Assembly: GCA_947525005.1 (NCBI GenBank)
Contig: CANNUY010000007.1
Coordinates: 20,451 to 84,450, forward strand
Direction of reading: 5' to 3'
DNA: 64,000 nt
Origin: an uncultured Candidatus Melainabacteria bacterium
GTDB taxonomy: Bacteria > Cyanobacteriota > Vampirovibrionia > Gastranaerophilales > Gastranaerophilaceae
Shown: piece by piece, positions 34,507-44,244 of the stretch
How the letters are laid out: the number at the start of each line of letters is the position of its first letter
How positions within the stretch are numbered: the stretch's first letter is position 1
Position numbers and translations under genes: made by a program
The notes under the pieces: model-generated
Seen by the model: only the letters and a program-made list of their open reading frames with translations
Database searches by the model: none
Told to the model about the DNA's origin: nothing

Positions 34507-35901
34507 TTATTTAATTACCTCAATCATATCGTAATCTTCGAGGTATGGTAAATGTTCTTCTGTAATCAATTCCCCTGGTAATAAAATTGCAATTCCAGGA
34601 GGACATTCTGCTACAACTTCACCAGACAATCTGCCGATAGCTTTTTCTCTTGGAACTTCTTCTTTTTCTGCATAAAACGCATCTCTCAATCTCATTTTGA
34701 TTGTAGGTGTTAATAGTGGCATGTGTTTTTTATGTTCAGGTGTAAATCTTTCTGAGTAATCAGTTTTATCAATCTCTTTTAAACATTTTGCTAAATATTC
34801 AAAATCTTCTCTTGAATTTCCTATGTTTGATAACAAGAGTAAACCTTTATCTGAAGCCGCTTCAACTTCTATATTGTAATCTTGTTCTAAGACAGTTTCT
34901 AGTTGTATTCCTGAAAGGTTTTTAGCTTTGATAAATATCTTTGTGCAATCCATTATATTTTGTTCCATGTGAGAAATGTTTTTTAATTTCTTTATCTCGT
35001 TGATTAAATATTTTGCATTATCAACAGCTTTTTGGATATTCTTTAATCCTTCTTTTGTTTCTAAATTAGCTCTTGCTGCATCTAATCCCGCAAGTAAAAC
35101 GATTGAAGGACTTGTTGTATGTAATAATTTTAGTGAATGTTGAAGTGATTCAATATCTATTTTTGTATTTTTTGAAACGTGCATAACAGAGGTTTGTGAC
35201 ATGCTTCCACCTGTTTTATGAAAGGATTGAACCACGATATCTGCGCCATATTCAAGAGCAGGTGTTGGGAGTTCATTATTGAACTTCCATAATGTTCCGT
35301 GAGCTTCATCTACAACAAGTATAACCTCGTGTTTTTTACAAATTTCTGCAATAGTTTTTATATCAGAAACAACACCTTCATAAGTTGGATTAGTTATCCA
35401 AACCATACCGACATCTTTGTTACGTTTTAGTTCTGTTTCTATGCGTTGTGGTGAAATTTCTCCCCATAATCCCCATTCATCAAATTTTTCTGGGTTAATC
35501 CATATAGGTTCTGCTCCTGACATAATCAAGCCTGTAATTACTGAGCGATGGCAGTTTCTATTAACTATAACTTTTTTCTTCTTGCTAGTTAGTCCCATTG
35601 CTATTGCAAGATTGCCTATAGTTGAACCATTTAATAAGAAAAATGATTTTTGTGCACCAAAAAGTTCTGCACATTTATCTTGTGCTTCTTTGATAGGTCC
35701 AGTAGGTGGGTTAAGTGTCCCTATTCCATCAAACTCATCTGTCATATCGCATTGAAAAAACTTGTCCCCAATAAGTTTCCTAAAAGGTTCATAGACACCT
35801 TCTCCTCTAGTGTGTCCAGGAATATGAAAATGATATGAACGCTTTTTATAAGCTCTTTCTAATGCTTCTACAATCGGCGCTTTTACAGTGTGTTTTTCCA
35901 T
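34507..35901 (-). CDS. Orn/Lys/Arg decarboxylase family protein
   Basis: 464 residues, fold-type I PLP enzyme. Conserved HIPGHTRG near the N-terminus, LLNGSTIGNLA, DEAHG (PLP-ring aspartate and histidine) and SFHKTGGSMSQTS carrying the Schiff-base lysine. The short form (about 470 residues, without the wing domain of E. coli inducible enzymes) is that of Bacillus-type SpeA/Cad proteins and cyanobacterial homologues; arginine, lysine or ornithine could be the substrate, giving agmatine, cadaverine or putrescine. TATAAT is 6 nt before the ATG. No other polyamine gene is adjacent. Confidence 0.9.
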   Translation of the reverse strand: MEKHTVKAPIVEALERAYKKRSYHFHIPGHTRGEGVYEPFRKLIGDKFFQCDMTDEFDGIGTLNPPTGPIKEAQDKCAELFGAQKSFFLLNGSTIGNLAIAMGLTSKKKKVIVNRNCHRSVITGLIMSGAEPIWINPEKFDEWGLWGEISPQRIETELKRNKDVGMVWITNPTYEGVVSDIKTIAEICKKHEVILVVDEAHGTLWKFNNELPTPALEYGADIVVQSFHKTGGSMSQTSVMHVSKNTKIDIESLQHSLKLLHTTSPSIVLLAGLDAARANLETKEGLKNIQKAVDNAKYLINEIKKLKNISHMEQNIMDCTKIFIKAKNLSGIQLETVLEQDYNIEVEAASDKGLLLLSNIGNSREDFEYLAKCLKEIDKTDYSERFTPEHKKHMPLLTPTIKMRLRDAFYAEKEEVPREKAIGRLSGEVVAECPPGIAILLPGELITEEHLPYLEDYDMIEVIK

Positions 35902-35907
35902 ACATTA

Positions 35908-35913
35908 ATTATA
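35908..35913 (-). promoter_or_regulatory. -10 box of the decarboxylase gene (leaderless arrangement)
   Basis: TATAAT on the minus strand, 6 nt before the ATG. Confidence 0.55.
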
Positions 35914-35974
35914 TCACGAATGAAATAATTGATGGTGGAAGTTGATTAAAGGACTAATAATTATATTAATTGTA

Positions 35975-36080
35975 ATTCCGAACTTGTTTCGGAATCCCTG
36001 TAAACTGTTCGGGGGGATACTTTGACAATTTTACGAAAACTGCTCCCTTGCCTCTGAATGACATTTATATTCTGTCATTT
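35975..36080. repeat. Degenerate intergenic repeat
   Basis: Small hairpin ATTCCGAA-CTTG-TTTCGGAAT, then CCCTGTAAAC (as at 2711) and CTCTGAATGACATTTATATT (as at 30676 and 50989). Confidence 0.5.
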
Positions 36081-36089
36081 AGCCAGATT

Positions 36090-39000
36090 TTATTTACCTT
36101 TTAGTTTAAGTTTACCATCTGCGCCGACTTCCCAGTTATCAGAAAGTTTGTAAATAAAGAAGGTACCGTGTTCACCTTTTCCTCGACCTCCTCTTGTTGA
36201 CTCATAATCAGCCCATTGCATATTATCACTAGCATCAGCTAATCCTTGACCGTTACCGTTTGTAATTGCAATGTGTCCCTCAAGGGAAGAATATTTGCTA
36301 TTGGCTTCTGGGATAAAGATTACAATATAGCCAGCTGGCAAGTTTCTTATGTCTGATTCAACAATATCACGTCCTTTGTTTTCGCCTACTTTGACATATC
36401 TAATAGGTGTAAACATTTCAGAATGTACGTCAAACCAGTTTTTGACGTTCTTTGGAACAGAACCGTATTTTGCCATGTCGCTAACATCAATACCTGCGTT
36501 TTTCATTGCTCCTTTTACACCTGTTAAACAGTTGCCACTATTAGTATTATGTGGGTTTGTTCTTTTTACGTAATTGTGTGCTGATGTTGCAAGTATATTT
36601 TCTTGTTGTGATATATGGCCTGTTGTTGTTTTTGTGTTTACGCCTTTTGATTGTTCGTGGTGGAATCCTCTACGTCTATATGTTTTGCTATCCTCATCAA
36701 AGTATGTTACGTCTTTAACTCCTTTAGACATTGAGGTTAAGACATTTTTAGAACCTGTTGTGTTATAAATTTGAGCGTGGTTTGTTAAGTATGCTCGTTT
36801 GTAGTCGTTTTCTGCTTTGAATATTTCTTTTGAATGTTTTGTAGCAAGGCGTTTGGCTTCATTTTTATCAATACCGTCTGTTGTATTGATTTTAGAGTCT
36901 TTATTTACTGTAGATTTTAGTTTGTTGAGGTGAACAAGTATCAATTTGACGTCGCCATTTCTCATTGATTCCATCTCAGATTGTCTTAATCCGAAGTCAA
37001 ACGACAACTCACCGTTTGCCATAGCTGTTGTTAACTGAGTTATATAATCTTTTGAAACGCCATTTTTAGCTAGTATTTGTGCTAATTTTTCTCGTTCTTG
37101 TTTTGTATTTAAGTGTTTATCTTTGTCATCATACATTGCAGGTAAGAATACTACAGAGCCGTGTTCACCTCTATTTGTGCTATTTTTAAATACTCTTGTT
37201 TGATCTGCTCGTTCTGCATCTTGTACTTTGTATATTTTTTCAAGTTCTTCTGCTTTCTTACGAGAAGCAGAGTCTTCATTAAGTTTGTAGGCATTAGCAT
37301 ATTTTCTAACACCATTAGAATATTTCCAAACGGTTGGTTTGAAATAACCTTTTTTGATGGCATTAGTGTTTCCAGTGTTCCACGCTAAAGATAAAGCATC
37401 TTGTAATGTTACTTCGTTTGTCCAGCTTTCGGAGCTACCATCAGTGGATTTTACTGCATATCCTTTGTCTGATAATTTGTAACCTTTTAGCGTAGCAACT
37501 GTTCCTTGACATTGTTCTAAACCTTTTTGTGTCTCACTTTTTTGGATTTGAGTTTTATTTATGTAAGCTAGTACAATCATAGTTGCAACAGCTGATTTTT
37601 TAGGGTCGTTAAGGTCTTTTGCTGATTTTATACCATATTTTTTGAAGAGTTTGTTGATTTCATCAATCTTTGCATAAGTTGCATATTTAATTTGTGTTAC
37701 ACCATAAGATACGTGATGACCTGCTAAATCTGATGGTGAGCCGGTAGGACGTTCTTTTTCGGAGATTATACCATCACCATTTTTGTCAAATTTTTGCAAC
37801 ATGTTCTTCATTTTAAGTCTTGAAGTAGGTTCTTCTCCCCAGTTAGTGCCGTCCATTTCGTGTGCAGCAATACCTACAGCTGTCTGAGCCATGTCGTTAT
37901 ACAAGTCATTGTCTATTTTTAAGTCTTTCATCAAGTTAGCTTTTGTTTTGTTATCAGCTAATGTTCCTGTGAATTTTTTCGCAGTTTTTGGTGCGTTCGG
38001 AGGTAGATTAAATGAAATTTTTGTCGCTGTTCTTAATGTTTCTTTTTTAGCTTTTGGTTTTTGAGTAGCACTATTTTTTATGTTCTTAATTTCTGATTCT
38101 GAACCTTGATGATATGATGTTTGAGTAACTCGTCCATTATCATAAGTTATTTGTTGTGAAGCATAATAGTCTCTGTCGGTGGCTTTATTAGGGTTTAATT
38201 TGTCTTCATTTTCTTCTGTGTAGTCGGTTCCGACTGCACCCATACTAAGTTTATTGAAGAATGATGAAATTTTCTTCATTGTGTTCATATGAGATTTTTT
38301 GTAGGCTTCTTTTTCGGCATCAGTCATTTTTGATTGCCAACAAGAATTGTTTAAAATTGTTCTAATTTTACGAACTTTTGAACCTTTTACTTTTACACCA
38401 GTTTGTACGCATACCCATTTTTTTGAGGCTGAATCGTACTCAAGGTGTGCATTTCCTTTATGTGTTTTTTGTAAGTTTGCTTGTAATGATTGAATTTTTG
38501 GTGCGGCAGCTTTTTGGATAGTTTTTGTTACTCGTTTCCCGTTTTCGGGTTTTGTTTCAGTGATTTGACCATTATTAAATTTCTCAACTTTTGATATAAA
38601 TTTGCCATTTTTATCGTATTTAAAGTTGATATTGTATATTTTTCGATTTGTTAAATCTTTTCCAGCTGTAATGTTTACAGTGAATCCTTTTGAAGAATCA
38701 CCTGAAACAGTGTATGTGTAACCATTTTGTTTTAGAAAATCTATTTTTTCTTTTGCATCACCTTTTGGTGTAGTGTCAGGTTTTTGAGCGCTGTTTGGTT
38801 TAGCTGGTTTTGGAGTTTTTACTGGATTCCCTGATATTGCGCCATTTTTAGGTTTAACATTATTAGAATGTATTAGTGGTGTATGTTTTACATAGGTTTG
38901 GTTTAATAAATAAGAACCTGAATTTGATGAACCACTGGTCGAACCAGAACTGGCATGTTTAGATGCCTGTCTAGTTTTCCATTTTTCAACTTCTGCCAAT

Positions 39001-39749
39001 CCGTCTTTTTCTGATAGTAAATTGTCGTTAGAAACTTTGTTTTGAATAGATGGTGGAATTATTATTCCTTCCCCTACCATAAACCATTTTCTATCTTTTG
39101 CTTTTTGGTTGGCTTTGACAAATGCTTCATATTCTGCCGTGCCTTTTTCAAACCCTAATCTTTTAGCAGTCGCATCAAAAGTTTCACCTTCTTTTGCATA
39201 AGTAATTATATCTTTTTTAGCTTCTTCTTGTGGCTGATTGTTTTGATTTTGAACTCTTTGATTTTCGTTATTATTTTGTTGAACTGTTGGTGGTTTTTCT
39301 TGTTCTGGCTGAGGTGTTTGAACAGTTTGATGTTCTGGTTCTTGAACAACTGGTTGTTCTATTATTTGTTCTGGGGTTTGATTTTCTTGATGCTCAATTG
39401 TGTCAGTATTGTTTAAAGTTTTTGTTTCTATTTGTTTTAATAATTCAAAATATGATTCAGCATCTGCATTTGAAATGTTGTTTTCTGATAATAATTTTTT
39501 TGCTTCACGTTCAGAAAATATGTTGTTTTTGCCATGTTTAGCATATTTTTTAACATCTTTCAAAATCATTGCGATTTCGTTTTTATCAAGAGTGTTGTTA
39601 TTATTTATGTCATAAGCACGAAAAATATTGGCAGCCTTAGATGAAAGATTTTCTAAATCTTTATTTTCTAATCCTTCCTTGATATTTTTTAGGTTAATTT
39701 CGCCTTCACGACCAAATCGTCCTAATCTCATTTCGTTTTTGTCTGACAT
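36090..39749 (-). CDS. Large multidomain cell-wall-active protein: EF-hand, LysM, lysozyme-like, cysteine-peptidase-like
   Basis: 1219 residues; AAAGG precedes the ATG. No signal peptide. From the N-terminus: canonical EF-hand loop DINNNNTLDKNE (about 47-58); Gln/Pro-rich linker (about 115-180); LysM-like module (about 183-235); low-complexity linker; a region with AAHEMDGTNWGE and SYGVTQIKYATYA (about 620-690) resembling a lytic-transglycosylase core, interrupted by a second EF-hand loop DKNGDGIISEKE (about 654); a helical zone; and a C-terminal domain with GNCLTGVKGAM (Cys about 1073) and EGHIAITNG (His about 1157), the CHAP/NlpC-P60 order. Probably remodels peptidoglycan. Export route unclear. 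Confidence 0.7.
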   Translation of the reverse strand: MSDKNEMRLGRFGREGEINLKNIKEGLENKDLENLSSKAANIFRAYDINNNNTLDKNEIAMILKDVKKYAKHGKNNIFSEREAKKLLSENNISNADAESYFELLKQIETKTLNNTDTIEHQENQTPEQIIEQPVVQEPEHQTVQTPQPEQEKPPTVQQNNNENQRVQNQNNQPQEEAKKDIITYAKEGETFDATAKRLGFEKGTAEYEAFVKANQKAKDRKWFMVGEGIIIPPSIQNKVSNDNLLSEKDGLAEVEKWKTRQASKHASSGSTSGSSNSGSYLLNQTYVKHTPLIHSNNVKPKNGAISGNPVKTPKPAKPNSAQKPDTTPKGDAKEKIDFLKQNGYTYTVSGDSSKGFTVNITAGKDLTNRKIYNINFKYDKNGKFISKVEKFNNGQITETKPENGKRVTKTIQKAAAPKIQSLQANLQKTHKGNAHLEYDSASKKWVCVQTGVKVKGSKVRKIRTILNNSCWQSKMTDAEKEAYKKSHMNTMKKISSFFNKLSMGAVGTDYTEENEDKLNPNKATDRDYYASQQITYDNGRVTQTSYHQGSESEIKNIKNSATQKPKAKKETLRTATKISFNLPPNAPKTAKKFTGTLADNKTKANLMKDLKIDNDLYNDMAQTAVGIAAHEMDGTNWGEEPTSRLKMKNMLQKFDKNGDGIISEKERPTGSPSDLAGHHVSYGVTQIKYATYAKIDEINKLFKKYGIKSAKDLNDPKKSAVATMIVLAYINKTQIQKSETQKGLEQCQGTVATLKGYKLSDKGYAVKSTDGSSESWTNEVTLQDALSLAWNTGNTNAIKKGYFKPTVWKYSNGVRKYANAYKLNEDSASRKKAEELEKIYKVQDAERADQTRVFKNSTNRGEHGSVVFLPAMYDDKDKHLNTKQEREKLAQILAKNGVSKDYITQLTTAMANGELSFDFGLRQSEMESMRNGDVKLILVHLNKLKSTVNKDSKINTTDGIDKNEAKRLATKHSKEIFKAENDYKRAYLTNHAQIYNTTGSKNVLTSMSKGVKDVTYFDEDSKTYRRRGFHHEQSKGVNTKTTTGHISQQENILATSAHNYVKRTNPHNTNSGNCLTGVKGAMKNAGIDVSDMAKYGSVPKNVKNWFDVHSEMFTPIRYVKVGENKGRDIVESDIRNLPAGYIVIFIPEANSKYSSLEGHIAITNGNGQGLADASDNMQWADYESTRGGRGKGEHGTFFIYKLSDNWEVGADGKLKLKGK

Positions 39750-39895
39750 TTACAACCTTTCCGTATTCTGCATGGATAACGGCAATTTGACAGGAAACTT
39801 TATAATATAAAGGTAAGTCTTTACATTTGTTTACAAAGCATGGCAACAATTAGAAATTTTTTGATTATAACCTATATTTATTGTAAAGTAGGGGT

Positions 39896-40852
39896 GTGAG
39901 TAATGATAATGGTTTAGATTTAGATTTGGTTATACAGACTTGTGGTATCGGAACGGAAGTTGATGCCGAAGTTCTTATTGAAAATTTAATTAACCTATCT
40001 GATAACTATACAGATGAAGAACTTATCCAGATTTATAATTATTTGATGGGTAAAGTTTATAATCCAAAGGTTTTGATGAAACTCATTACTCTATCTGACA
40101 GATATCGTGACAAGTCATCTTTGGCTGTTTTAACCAATTTGTTACTCATGCGTATAAACCTTGAAAATACACCTTATGACCACGATGACATGATAAATGT
40201 TAGAGTAATGTGCTCAAAGGCAATTGCAAATATAAAAGACACTTCTGCAGTTGGTTCGTTGCTTTATTGTTTGAATAATAAAAACGAAAACTATAAAGTT
40301 CGTCTTGCGTGTGCTGATGCGTTAGGTAAAATTGGCGATAAATATGCTGTAGCACCTTTGATTGATGTTATGCAAGATGAAGAAGAAAAGTCTGTATATT
40401 TGAAAGAGTCAGCAGTTTCTGCTCTTGGTCTATTAGGTGATACAAGTGCTGTTGATCCACTGATTTCTATTCTTGATGCAAAACAAGGGTTTTTAGATAA
40501 GTTTTCTTTTTTGAAAGAACGTATTATTGAAGCATTAGGAAAGTTAAATGTATCTGATAGGAAGATTTTTAAAGCGTTAAAGCGTTCTTTGTACGACACT
40601 TCACCAATGGTGCGTATAAATGCAATAGAAGCACTTATGAATACTGGTGAAGAAGAAGCTATTGAGCTAATTAGAACTGTTTTGACTGATGATGATGATG
40701 AGGTTAAAAAGAATGCGCTGATTGCTCTCTATAATTTAGAGGGAAGGGATATATTAGATGAAGTTCTTGCAAATCCTGATTATCCGCAGGTGTTAAAAGA
40801 GGAAGCTCAAGAGCTTATTGACGAATATGAAAATGAGGAAGAATATGAATAA
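39896..40852 (+). CDS. HEAT-repeat protein
   Basis: 318 residues from a GTG start; AGGGG is only 1-2 nt before it, too close to be a normal ribosome site, so the exact start is uncertain. From about residue 105 on it is made of HEAT/PBS-lyase-type repeats (VGSLLYCLNNKNENYKVRLA, VAPLIDVMQDEEEKSVYLKE, IELIRTVLTDDDDEVKKNAL) of about 30-35 residues. Such alpha-solenoids bind other proteins; in cyanobacteria the PBS-lyase-like variety acts on phycobiliproteins, but here a generic scaffold role is more likely. Very acidic C-terminus. First gene of a six-gene rightward operon; overlaps queC by 8 nt. Confidence 0.85.
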   Translation: MSNDNGLDLDLVIQTCGIGTEVDAEVLIENLINLSDNYTDEELIQIYNYLMGKVYNPKVLMKLITLSDRYRDKSSLAVLTNLLLMRINLENTPYDHDDMINVRVMCSKAIANIKDTSAVGSLLYCLNNKNENYKVRLACADALGKIGDKYAVAPLIDVMQDEEEKSVYLKESAVSALGLLGDTSAVDPLISILDAKQGFLDKFSFLKERIIEALGKLNVSDRKIFKALKRSLYDTSPMVRINAIEALMNTGEEEAIELIRTVLTDDDDEVKKNALIALYNLEGRDILDEVLANPDYPQVLKEEAQELIDEYENEEEYE

Positions 40853-41513
40853 ATCAATTGTACTTCTTTCAGGTGGCTTAGATTCTTTGGTGTCTTTAGG
40901 TTTTTCTAAAGATGAATATAATATAGAGCTTGCTTTGACGTTTGATTATGGTCAAAAATCTTTAGAAAAAGAGGTAGAAGCTTCAAGTGAAATTGCAAAA
41001 TATTATGGATTAAAACACGAAATTATTGAACTTGAATTTCTTAAAAATATTACTCATACATCTGTTGTTAGTGAAGAAGAAGTTCCTACAGATATTTATG
41101 GAACAGAAGAAAGTGCAAAAGCTGTCTGGGTTCCAAATAGAAATGGTTTGTTTTTGAATATTGCGGCTTCTTACGCTGATAGTTATGATTATTCGCATAT
41201 AATAATCGGTGCAAACAAAGAGGAAGGACAAACCTTTCCCGATAATACTCAAGAATTTATCGATGGAATAAATGAAAGTTTTAAATATTCAACGATGGTT
41301 GGTGTTAAAGTTGTTGCACCATTGATTAATTATGATAAAAATGATATAGTAAAATTTGCGTTAGACAATTCAATACCTTTAGATATGGTAATGAGTTGTT
41401 ATAATGGGGATACAGGAAGTAAAAAGCATTGTGGTAAATGTGAGTCTTGCAAACATTTATTATATGCTTTAGAATATAATAAGGCTTACGATTTAATAGA
41501 ACGGTTGTTTTGA
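40845..41513 (+). CDS. queC: 7-cyano-7-deazaguanine synthase
   Basis: 222 residues from the ATG at 40845, which has GAGGA 5 nt upstream inside the HEAT gene. Converts 7-carboxy-7-deazaguanine to preQ0 using ATP and ammonia, in queuosine synthesis. N-terminal PP-loop SGGLDSLVSL; WVPNRNGLFLNIAAS; and the zinc site formed by SCYNG with CGKCESCKHLL (four cysteines). queD, queE and queF are not in the window. Translationally coupled to the HEAT gene. Confidence 0.95.
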   Translation: MNKSIVLLSGGLDSLVSLGFSKDEYNIELALTFDYGQKSLEKEVEASSEIAKYYGLKHEIIELEFLKNITHTSVVSEEEVPTDIYGTEESAKAVWVPNRNGLFLNIAASYADSYDYSHIIIGANKEEGQTFPDNTQEFIDGINESFKYSTMVGVKVVAPLINYDKNDIVKFALDNSIPLDMVMSCYNGDTGSKKHCGKCESCKHLLYALEYNKAYDLIERLF

Positions 41514-41515
41514 TT

Positions 41516-42070
41516 ATGATTACAAAATATTTAGATGAAGAAGTAAAGTATATAGGTTCACAATTAGCACCTCATTGGATTTATAAAAACTATAAATTGC
41601 AAGGTGATGCAATAGTAGCGTTTTGTGGAGAATGTGAAGTTAAACTTACAGAAATGGTTGACATTGAAGACGTTATAAATAATGAACCTATTTATAGTAA
41701 GTATATGTTGAGTTTTATCACTGAACAATTTAATGTTAATCTTGTTGAAGGTGTATTCAGACAAAGATTATTGATTTGTATAATCAAGGAAGAACTAGAA
41801 AAACGAGGAATTTTTGTTGTTAGAAAAGGCGATGATTTAATGATTGATAACAAAAAATTGTCAGTTTCTATTGCAACAAAATCACAAACCTCTATTCTCA
41901 TTCACACAGGTTTGAACATTGATTCAACTGGCGCTCCAGTTTGTGCATCAGGTTTGACAAGTGAATTAGGAATAGTTGATATAAGAGAATTTGCAAAAAC
42001 AATTATGAAACGATATTCAGATGAATTAGATGATATTGTTCTTGCTAGTACAAAAGTGCGTGGAGTATAA
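41516..42070 (+). CDS. DUF366 family protein
   Basis: 184 residues from the ATG at 41516, 2 nt after the queC stop; a TTG two codons earlier would overlap queC. Recognised by pattern as the DUF366 family (PHWIYKNYKLQGDAIVAFCG, then FIGMLSFITEQF-like and KLSVSIATKSQTSILIHTGL). Soluble, no membrane segment. Its position directly behind queC suggests a nucleoside-modification link, but no function is established. Conserved serine/threonine-rich strand IATKSQTS and GAPVCASGLTSELG look like possible active-site or ligand loops. Confidence 0.7.
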   Translation: MITKYLDEEVKYIGSQLAPHWIYKNYKLQGDAIVAFCGECEVKLTEMVDIEDVINNEPIYSKYMLSFITEQFNVNLVEGVFRQRLLICIIKEELEKRGIFVVRKGDDLMIDNKKLSVSIATKSQTSILIHTGLNIDSTGAPVCASGLTSELGIVDIREFAKTIMKRYSDELDDIVLASTKVRGV

Positions 42071-42072
42071 AA

Positions 42073-42636
42073 ATGAGTCAATATTATAAAAAATATATGA
42101 AAAAAAGAGAAGAAGAAAAGCCGAGTTATGCAAAGTTGTTTGTTGGTGCATTTTTGTTAATGGCTGTATTCTTTATAATTGTAGCAACACATTTAACTCT
42201 TAGTGTTGATACAACTATTGGTGAAAATGATGAAGGTGATATAAAAGAATCAGGATTAGGTGTTAAACACCTGATTGATAGTCGTCTTAGACTTATACAG
42301 ATGGAAGATAATGGAAGTTTGTCTGTAAATGAAGTAAAGAAAAATACAATAGATAATTATAATAAAAAGATAGAAACATCTACTGATGACTCTTATAAAG
42401 GTCAATATCAGCAGTCTTATGGCTATAATCAAACACAACAAACTCAACCTTATAGCCAAACATATTCAAATGCTCAAAAATCAGTGAGTGTTCCTAGTGC
42501 TACCCCAAAACAGACTACTCAATCAAAAACAGTTTTTGTTCCAGCGCAGGCTACACACACATCAGCATCAAAACCTGTTAGTTCGACTCCGTCATATCAG
42601 GTTCAAAAGAACTTAGCACCTACAGGAATGAATTAA
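42073..42636 (+). CDS. Single-pass membrane protein with low-complexity tail
   Basis: 187 residues. Positively charged N-terminus, one membrane helix (about 22-42, LFVGAFLLMAVFFIIVATHL), a short periplasmic helix, then a disordered Gln/Ser/Thr/Pro-rich tail (about 100-187). Topology N-in. No family recognised; the form resembles divisome- or envelope-associated bitopic proteins. Spacing of 2 nt on each side makes it a firm operon member. Confidence 0.75.
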   Translation: MSQYYKKYMKKREEEKPSYAKLFVGAFLLMAVFFIIVATHLTLSVDTTIGENDEGDIKESGLGVKHLIDSRLRLIQMEDNGSLSVNEVKKNTIDNYNKKIETSTDDSYKGQYQQSYGYNQTQQTQPYSQTYSNAQKSVSVPSATPKQTTQSKTVFVPAQATHTSASKPVSSTPSYQVQKNLAPTGMN

Positions 42637-42637
42637 G

Positions 42638-43396
42638 ATGAGTTATTTGATTGATACACACGCACATCTCGATATGTATGAAGACTGGGATGTGATTATA
42701 AAGAATGCAAAAGAAAACGGGATTAAAAAGATTATTATTCCTGCTGTTGAAACTGAATATTTTCAAAAGATTTTAGATATTGCAAATTCTTATGAAGATG
42801 TTTATTGTATGATGGGAATTTTCCCTACTGAAGCAAAAAACTGGCATGATGGAATTTTAGAGGATATAAAAGAGCTTGCTAAGAATAAAAAAGTTGTTTC
42901 TATTGGTGAAATTGGACTTGATTATTATTGGGATAAGAGTTTTGTTGACGAACAAAAAGATATTTTTATAAAACAGGTTAAGTTGGCAAATGAATTGGGA
43001 TTGCCGATTGAAATACACGATAGAGAGGCTCATAAAGACGTTTTTGATATTTTGGTTGAATATAATAAGACCTCTGATGTTGTTTTTCATTGTTTTTCAG
43101 GGAGTGTTGAGTTTGCAAGAGAATGTTTAAAACAGGGTTGGTATATAGCATTAGGTGGTGTTGTAACCTTTAAAAATGCTGTTAAAACAAAAGAAGTTGC
43201 AAAAGATGTACCACTTGATAGATTGATGTTAGAAACTGATTCACCTTATTTGACTCCAGTTCCTTTTAGAGGAAAAGAAAACCAACCTGCTTATGTTCGA
43301 TATGTTGCAGATGAGATTGCAAAACTTAAGGGCATTGATGTTAAAGAGGTTATTGAGGCAACGACAAAGAACGCAGAAATGGTTTTTGGAATATAA
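42638..43396 (+). CDS. tatD: TatD-family metal-dependent hydrolase
   Basis: 252 residues. LIDTHAHLDM is the first metal-binding motif; GEIGLDYYW holds the bridging glutamate; EIHDREAH and VVFHCFSG supply further histidines; LETDSPYLTPVPFRGK contains the final aspartate and the family-specific tail. TatD enzymes are 3'-5' exonucleases/DNases and may also act as D-aminoacyl or quality-control hydrolases. Full length. 1 nt after the membrane protein gene. Confidence 0.94.
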   Translation: MSYLIDTHAHLDMYEDWDVIIKNAKENGIKKIIIPAVETEYFQKILDIANSYEDVYCMMGIFPTEAKNWHDGILEDIKELAKNKKVVSIGEIGLDYYWDKSFVDEQKDIFIKQVKLANELGLPIEIHDREAHKDVFDILVEYNKTSDVVFHCFSGSVEFARECLKQGWYIALGGVVTFKNAVKTKEVAKDVPLDRLMLETDSPYLTPVPFRGKENQPAYVRYVADEIAKLKGIDVKEVIEATTKNAEMVFGI

Positions 43397-43437
43397 TTAG
43401 TGGGTACGGTTAATAAAGTTTTTGGGACTTAATAGTT

Positions 43438-44244
43438 ATGGCAAAAGAAAGACTTGATAAAATTTTAGTAGATTTAGGGTACTTTGAAACAAAAAGTAAG
43501 GCTTCTGCATCTATTTTAGCAGGTCAGGTTAAGGTCAATGATGAGGTTATAACAAAGGCTGGATATCAATTAAACCCTGAAAAAGAGTATGAGTTTGTAG
43601 TTAAATCTATGCCTTATGTTTCTAGAGGTGGGTTTAAACTTCAAAAAGCATTGGATAGTTTTGGTTTTAGTCCAGAGGGTAGAATTTGTTTAGATGCTGG
43701 TGCTTCAACTGGTGGGTTTACAGACTGTTTGTTGCAGAGGGGTGCAAAGTTTGTTTATTCTGTAGACGTTGGATATGGTCAGTTTTCTTGGAAATTGCGT
43801 TCAGATGAAAGAGTTAAGACTGTTGAAAAAACCAATTTGAAGATATGTTCAAGAGAGGATATTTATTCTGAGGGTGAATCGATTGCTGATTTATTGGTTT
43901 CTGATATGTCGTTCATTTCTTTGTGTAGAGTTCTACCTAATTTAAAGCGATTATTGGCAGATGATTTTAATGAAATGATATGTTTAATAAAGCCTCAATT
44001 TGAAGCAGGCAAAGAGTTTGTGGAAAAAGGTGGGGTTGTGCGAGATAAATCTGTCCATGCTCAAGTTATAAAAAATGTTATTGATTGTTCGCACGATTTA
44101 GGGTATGGAGTTTTGGGGTTGACGTTTTCTTCAATAAAAGGACCCAAGGGCAATATAGAATATTTAATACATATTGCAACTGGGGTTGAGGATATTGATA
44201 TAGATGTGGACGAAGTTGTAAACCAAGCCCACGAGGAGTTATGA
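43438..44244 (+). CDS. tlyA: TlyA-family rRNA 2'-O-methyltransferase
   Basis: 268 residues. N-terminal S4 RNA-binding domain (RLDKILVDLGYFETKSKASA, then AGQVKVNDEVITKAG), then an FtsJ/RrmJ Rossmann fold with LDAGASTGGFTDCLLQRGA (SAM loop) and the catalytic Lys-Asp-Lys-Glu type residues around VSDMSFISL and LIKPQFEAG. TlyA methylates the ribose of cytidines in 16S and/or 23S rRNA (capreomycin sensitivity); it was first called a haemolysin. Last gene of the operon; its 3' end overlaps the opposing XRE gene by 6 nt. Confidence 0.93.
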   Translation: MAKERLDKILVDLGYFETKSKASASILAGQVKVNDEVITKAGYQLNPEKEYEFVVKSMPYVSRGGFKLQKALDSFGFSPEGRICLDAGASTGGFTDCLLQRGAKFVYSVDVGYGQFSWKLRSDERVKTVEKTNLKICSREDIYSEGESIADLLVSDMSFISLCRVLPNLKRLLADDFNEMICLIKPQFEAGKEFVEKGGVVRDKSVHAQVIKNVIDCSHDLGYGVLGLTFSSIKGPKGNIEYLIHIATGVEDIDIDVDEVVNQAHEEL

